Source: Mesocentrotus franciscanus (lineage: Eukaryota > Echinodermata > Echinoidea > Camarodonta > Strongylocentrotidae). From it: a stretch of 64,000 nt of DNA. Shown here one piece after another: positions 58,246 through 64,000 of the stretch (position 1 is its first letter; the number at the start of each line of letters is the position of its first letter). The translations under genes and the position numbers were made by a program. The notes beneath the pieces were generated by a model. That model did not search any database, had not been told where the DNA came from, and worked only from the letters and a program-made list of their open reading frames with translations. The stretch is from assembly GCA_037976565.1 (NCBI GenBank), contig CP137683.1, positions 13,163,699-13,227,698 of the forward strand. Direction: 5' to 3'.

Positions 58246-60929
58246 GTGGTAAATGTACATTAGAGTTTGGAGCCAGAAGGGCATTAAGTCACACGCACAT
58301 AGTATAGGCAATGTCCATCTGAGTGTGAACGGATGATTTCTTGTCTAATTGACATACATTTGACATTCTAAAACCGAAACTTCATGTCTGCTTCCTGGAG
58401 CTTCTGGTTTACCGATGCACTTACAAAAACAACGACTAATTCCCTGCTTTTTCTCGGCCGGCCGGATGGCATAAAGCAAATTCCTACTCATCTTCTCCAT
58501 CATGTATCAATTCCGATCCTACTTTAAATGGCATTTTGGGTAATGAGAATCTAACAGGAGAGCAAAGGTCGCCTAGCATTAAGTTTAATTCGATTCACGA
58601 AGGTCAGAAACCACATCTTTCTCCTCGTCTTGCGCTTTATTTTCTCCCTTTCTCCTCATTTTTCGGCGGTAAACTTGAATGATTGATGATGCACTGATTC
58701 GATGTGAAATAAGAGACATGCTGGTGAAAAAATTTGGAGGGAGAGGCTTGGAGTGATGGGACATGAGAGTAGACTAGTATCATTTCTCATTTGTGGTTTC
58801 ATATAGGAAGCAGTGGTCAACTAATGTGGAAAAGGAAAGAGAGGTGTGCATGACTGGTAGAGGAGTGTGGTCAATTTGAAGACTGCCATCCACAATCTAC
58901 ATCTAATTCTTCTGGTTAGGGTAGAACTTCTAGAAGTGCAAGGCTTTATTTTCAGAGGAAAGATTAGAACTTTATACATTGAAAACCACTTTTCAAAGAC
59001 ATTTAATATGAAGACAAAAAAAAACACCTTGAAACTAAAAGTTACTGCAAGACTCCACACTATCTAATATCTCATCTAAACTAGCTACCTCCTCCCACAC
59101 TTGCTATTATACCCTAAAACTTAAAAATATCAATATCACTAAATAAACATCTCACTCCCCCTTTTCCACTCTACTCTTAATGGTGTCATCTAACGGATGA
59201 ATTAATACTTCAAATGGAAAAAGAAAATGGCAAATACATAAAAACAGAATCCAATCTATCCAGGAGATCAATTTACAATGAAGGGAAACAAATCAATTAG
59301 ACGTGAAACAACGGCAAACAATGGCTATATTTATACATCGGTTATCATTTCATCACAAAATTCTGCATTCAACGCTATTAATAGAAAGTTAGAGGGAGCC
59401 CTTTCGAATGATAAAAAGGGAAGATAACCGTTCATGGATGACCTCGGTAATAAATTTCATCCGTGGAATGCTATTTTATCTTTCCATCCTCCGAAAATTC
59501 TTTCTATTCCTCTTGTTAATGAAGTGGAGTACTGATGGATTATTTTCCAAATTTGACCGATCAAAACCCGCAGTATCAATTTCGGAATTTATTTTCCATC
59601 GTAAATTCAGGTATTCAGTATGGGATGGGCTTATGCTGTCAGCGGGGTAATTGATGCATAGCTCAACAAGTGAACGTGCTTGTGAAGTCCGTTATGATGT
59701 GTTCAATCAACTGCGATTTGGAGGGGATAAAAGATGACATTGGAAAGAAAATACTCTTGTAATTATTAATTTAATTGAAAAAGGTGAACAATGACAAATT
59801 GATGTCTTTTTTCAGAGTTTTGATGAAGCAAGATCGATGGTCCGCCTAAATTTTGCTAAAAATATAGACTACATTGTTAACTAACGTGATATGCAACGGG
59901 AATAATAAAAAAAGTAGGCTTGTATAGATGCAAATGACAGGTTTTGGGTGAGAATGCAAAATGAAGCAGCCTATGAAAGAATAGGCCTACAAACATCGTA
60001 GAAGTAGATTTGTCACGGTAATCACACAGAAGATTGTGCAGGAAAATCTTTACTTATAAATCAATTTTCAGAGAATTATCACACTGTTCTGTTTTAGTAT
60101 TATTGTTTGAAAACCCACTTTTTTTAAAGTGTTTCTTTAGGACTTGGAAACAGGATATCCATATGTTAAAAGAATGTGTCATAAAAAATTATAACAAAAA
60201 TAAAGCTGAAATATCATGATTTAGGGTAGCAATTTATTACATCTATCACTCATCAAGGCTTAAAATAAGTTATAAATAGCTTGAAATTAATCCCAAATAT
60301 AGACTGTAATTGAAATCTCAACTCATTAAAGATACTATATTATGTCCCTTTTGCAGCCAACATCAAATTCTGTAGAACTTATGTAGGAATTATGAATATG
60401 TCATGTATGTCCTATCTGTGAAATTTAAACATCAGCAGTGTCCTAATATTCAAATTATGCAAGGAAACCCGTTTACTTGCTAGACTTCACTGTCAGACAC
60501 TATTGAGTGACTGACTGGCTTTTATTCATCTTTGGTAATAACATACATAAAATGAGCTGTAAAGGGTACACGAGCATTTGTCTACATCAATAACCCACTT
60601 CTTGTAATGGCCAAAATTAAACTGATTCAATCTTTGCATCATAAAACGTACGACCGTTCGTACAATGGTCTGAAAAATCAGACTATTACTTACTGGCTTT
60701 ATAGCTCCTAAGTCGATTCGACAACTAATAGTCGTTATTTTCCCACTTAAAGACATTTTCAAGCCCCCCTTTTTTTTAGGGAAGTTCTAAATTAGTATTG
60801 TTTTTCAAATGCCGTTGGAATTTAACCTTTTCATTTTTTGGGCCTGCAAATGGGACATAGTACCTTTAGTCTACCTGTCATACTGAATTACTTTATATAA
60901 GCTTGTGCTTTATTAGTCCATATATTACC

Positions 60930-61001
60930 TGCTGAGAACCAAAAGAACGTTAACTCTGTCGAAAAGGACAGGATTTAACGTCCTTCTAGCTTTCAGATGA
61001 T
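60930..61001. repeat. Hairpin repeat family, copy 6
   Basis: The left arm GCTGAGAACCAAAAGAACG with TTAACTCTGTC pairs with GACAGGATTTAACG and TCCTTCTAGCTTTCAG. This is one of the clearest copies, with an arm of about 28 bases. Confidence 0.7.
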
Positions 61002-62717
61002 TTCATTAGGGTTTTGGAAAATGATGGCAGCCCTGAAAGTTTTCAACTTATCGATGCCATGTTTACATGGGACCATAACAAAACCTCATAGTTTTAAACA
61101 ACGACCCATTAAACAATCACGCAGGTTCACACAGGACCAAAACGATGAGTCTTCAGAGTTTAAACTACAAGGCAAGGAAACATTCATTGTACCTTTAACT
61201 TGCATCTGCAAGGCACACAACTTTGAGTGAGGGGCCCCCCTCACTGCTCATAGTTTTCGTATTAACCATAAGATCACCTATGGTTTAAAACTTCAAGTAA
61301 ATTCTACGGTTATGAAACCGAGTGTGTCTGCATGGTCCTGAACTACAAGATAATCGCAAAGTTTAAAACCACAAGCTAAAGTTTGCAGACTCTCACATGA
61401 ACTTGTCCAAGCTTTACGACCATGTAATTCTAGATTTCACCACATGCATAGATTATGATCTATATTGTTTGCATCATAAAAAATCAAAGAAAGATAAAAT
61501 ATGAGGAGGAAAAATTGAGAGAGGCACTCCGATGCGTAAATCATCATGAGATTTCATCAAATAGGAAATAAATGGATCTCAACTGATTCCAAACTGATTT
61601 GAGCTTTGCCTCTCAAGCAAGGTTTGTCCACACTCGCTACGTAACGATGTTATAAAGATAATGTGAAAGAGCCTTTCGATTGGTACAAAAAGCAAAATCC
61701 ATTTTGATCTTTGGGTCTTGTCGAAAACATAATGTCAATCAGAACTTGACAATATGTAAATAGATACTGAGTGGTATGGGATTCATAGAAATAATTAAGG
61801 GTAAAATTAAAGCATGCTAATCAACTAAAAGTAATACATTGTCCCACATGTGAATATTTGTGTTGTGTTATTTTTCAGTGTATAAATCTGTATCCTGTAA
61901 TTCATTTTATGAGCACACAGAGTCCATAGGCCCTATCACGTAGGCCTACATACAGTAATACAAACTCCTCCTTATACATGTAATCTGCTAATATATGTAC
62001 AAGCAAGCTAACCATATAGGCCTGCATTGAGTTCAAGTACATCGTCTCTTTCGTTTGTAGATTTTGCAATGTTTACTGCAAGTCAGCTGATCCATTACGG
62101 GGCTATGAAATAAACTTGGGTGGCATCCAGGCATACCACGGTTATCAGCATTCTTGAGCCATTCCTACGACTGTATGCCTTTGACTTGAAATCTTCGGTC
62201 ATTGGTCTTTTACTCAACAAGTGTTGACAGGGCAAATATCATTAAACAAAGTCCTTAGCAGTAAATATAATTTCATTTCCTTTTCCCCCTTATTTCTTAT
62301 TTGGTTTGAGGTCAGGTCACAAAAGTTTATATCTTCATACCATGTAGCCTTGCTGTAGAGACTAAAATGGATGTACTACACAAGCTACACTGCAACAATT
62401 GCTACATTTCCTACGCTTACCAAATTCCTAACCTCGAGTGATCCACGGAGCAACGCTACCACTATTAAATCCTACATTAAACTACCACTACTACTAATAA
62501 TAAACCCTAAGCCTGGATGCCAGGCTTTTAAAAATATATCTAGAGTAAGGGTTCGCCCTTTACATCTGTTTGCAGAAACGGACAATTAAATATTTGTACT
62601 TGGACCATGAAATTGACCACAGGACTTTAAATACCTTTTCACCTCCCATATAAGTATAAGTAGAAGTAGATCAGGGTTCACATTGTGATTAAGCACAACC
62701 TCGTTACACCATTCCAA

Positions 62718-63022
62718 ACACAAAACTTGCCTGAAAAATAAATATCATTTATCTTAAAAGTAGTTACATATTATAGAAGGAGGGGAAACAGTAAATTTTC
62801 ATCAATATTTGCTCATTTTATAAAGCCTGGTTTTGTTTTTAAACAATGCACAATGGATTTACAGGTACTTAAGATACAAACTTGCCCCGATCTTATAACA
62901 ATACGATTTCCCTCAAAAGCAGTTACACTACAACAAAGGGAAACGGTTACGTTTTATCAATATTTGGTCACTCTAACCCTGGCATTGTTTCTAAAGAATG
63001 CACTGTGAATTCACGGGCACTC
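62718..63022 (+). repeat. Diverged tandem duplication, ~150-bp units
   Basis: Unit 1 (62718-62872) and unit 2 (62875-63022) share ACAAACTTGCC, AAAAGYAGTTACA, GGGAAAC, TATCAATATTTG and an AATGCAC-TGGATTTACAGGTAC / AATGCACTGTGAATTCACGG series in the same order. Confidence 0.55.
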
Positions 63023-63839
63023 CAGAATGGAGAACATTCTTGACAGGCACACAACATTTCGAACCTCAATGCAAACTTCCCTTCTGCAAAGCCAGTGGAT
63101 CCATTTGTCCACTTGAAAATAGCAATTTATATGCAAGAAGCTTACAGGCTCAACAGGGGAATACAGTGGAAAGAAAACAGCTCAGAAAACTTAAATCAAC
63201 AAGGTAAGATCTGTTAAAAATTAGCACAAACAAGCAATTTCAAAGACAAAAGAATAGCATTTATATAGCATTAGCACAAACAACCAATTCGAAAGACAAA
63301 GAGTATTGCATTTCTATTCACATTTGTATGGGTACCCTTCTTTTGGCTTTTCGAGATAGGAGGGGAATATGTGATGGGGAGGGGCAGTGACAGGTCTCAG
63401 GAGAATGGGGGCTGCGAGTTCAGATATTAAAGAGGGAGGGATCCCTGGATCCACCATTACCCACTTTCCACCACATATCGAACCTCTTCTTGGCTTTTCA
63501 ACATAGAGGACTATTGGAAGGGGTATACAGTGTGTGTCAAGGGAGGGCTAAAGAACACATACTTCACATGGAAAGTCTGTTTACCGAAAAGTCCAAAACC
63601 CTTTAAAATACTGGATCCAGATCAATATTTAACTTGACTGAGCTAGGCAAACTTTAGATACACTAGCTAACAGAAGCAAGTAACCATTTTCAATGAAAAT
63701 TTTGTGTAGGACTGGCTTGTTCATTCTCTGTCCCTACCAATATTTCTTGATTTGGCTTGGAATGGTTTTGGTTTCATGGCACATGCTTGGAGGTCGATTT
63801 CCTATACAACTTTATTCTAACTCAAACCATGGATCAAAC

Positions 63840-64000
63840 ACTATACATAACCCTAATCCTAAGCGTAGGATTAACCTTACATCGTATTGCAACCCTAACC
63901 CTAACCCTCCACCAAACACTATATACCTAACCCTAATCCTAACCTTGAACCTAACCCTAAACCTAACCTAAATTCAAATTGCAACCCTAACCATAACCTA
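63840..64000 (+). repeat. CCCTAA-rich telomere-like sequence
   Basis: Irregular runs of AACCCTAA, AACCCTAATCC and CACCAAACACTATATACC. The same CAAACACTATA plus CCTAACC association appears at about 160-205, and TTTAGGGTTAGG at 16,308-16,320. It continues past the window edge. Confidence 0.75.

Larger units (their letters stand above)
56630..64000 (-). other. Upstream of the visible RBMS exons: intron or 5' flank
   Basis: No exon recognised on either strand. Contents seen: hairpin repeats at 58,059 and 60,930, a palindromic TTAA repeat at 58,165-58,245, a CpG-bearing non-repetitive stretch at about 58,420-58,720 (CGGCCGGCCGGATGGC), a diverged tandem duplication at 62,718-63,022, a ~50-bp tandem pair at 63,223-63,320 and telomere-like sequence at the end. 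Confidence 0.4.

Noticed and set aside
56630..64000. Missing first exons of RBMS
   Set aside because: Searched by eye for an RNP2-type LYI segment on the minus strand and found none with a proper donor; not called.
1..64000. CRISPR arrays, operons or other prokaryotic systems
   Set aside because: The window is clearly spliced eukaryotic DNA; direct repeats seen are microsatellites, minisatellites or transposons.

Overview
This is a eukaryotic window of about 37-40% GC. It contains spliced genes separated by repeat-rich introns and intergenic DNA. The gene content (a vertebrate-type RBMS RNA-binding protein, COQ10 and an animal-type short-chain dehydrogenase), the intron sizes, the tRNA-derived SINEs with ATT tails and the dense population of small inverted-repeat transposons point to a marine deuterostome. 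A sea urchin is most likely; this is inference, because the sequence carries no species marker. Almost every long ATG-to-stop frame is a chance frame or simple repeat. The real coding sequence lies in short exons with conventional splice sites.

Layout. (1) 1-12,660, plus strand: the 3' part of a short-chain dehydrogenase/reductase gene, seven coding exons ending at 11,589. Its introns hold a SINE, non-LTR retrotransposon remnants (4,560-6,530), a tandem-repeat element loaded with nuclear-receptor half-sites (8,100-8,890) and a nested transposon insertion (10,251-11,078). (2) 14,367-19,558, plus strand: a COQ10 homologue, five coding exons, with a one-base frameshift in the last exon. (3) 19,560-22,440: intergenic repeats. 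(4) 22,440-53,640, minus strand: the 3' part of an RBMS gene with nine coding exons found, carrying the end of RRM1, all of RRM2 and a Gln/Tyr/Pro-rich tail, followed by what looks like a 5-7 kb 3' UTR. COQ10 and RBMS are convergent. (5) 53,640-64,000: presumed upstream intron or 5' flank of RBMS, including a 500-N assembly gap whose two edges overlap by 12 bases. No further exon was recognised there.

The three genes are not an operon and have unrelated roles: oxidoreduction, mitochondrial coenzyme Q handling and RNA binding. The window holds no CRISPR array, no bacterial-type system and no gene cluster that looks like a new pathway. The most interesting material is non-coding: dispersed nuclear-receptor site arrays, RFX X-box motifs in RBMS introns, a hairpin repeat family concentrated in and upstream of RBMS, several small transposon families with readable target-site duplications, and a duplicated fragment of the RRM2 exon.
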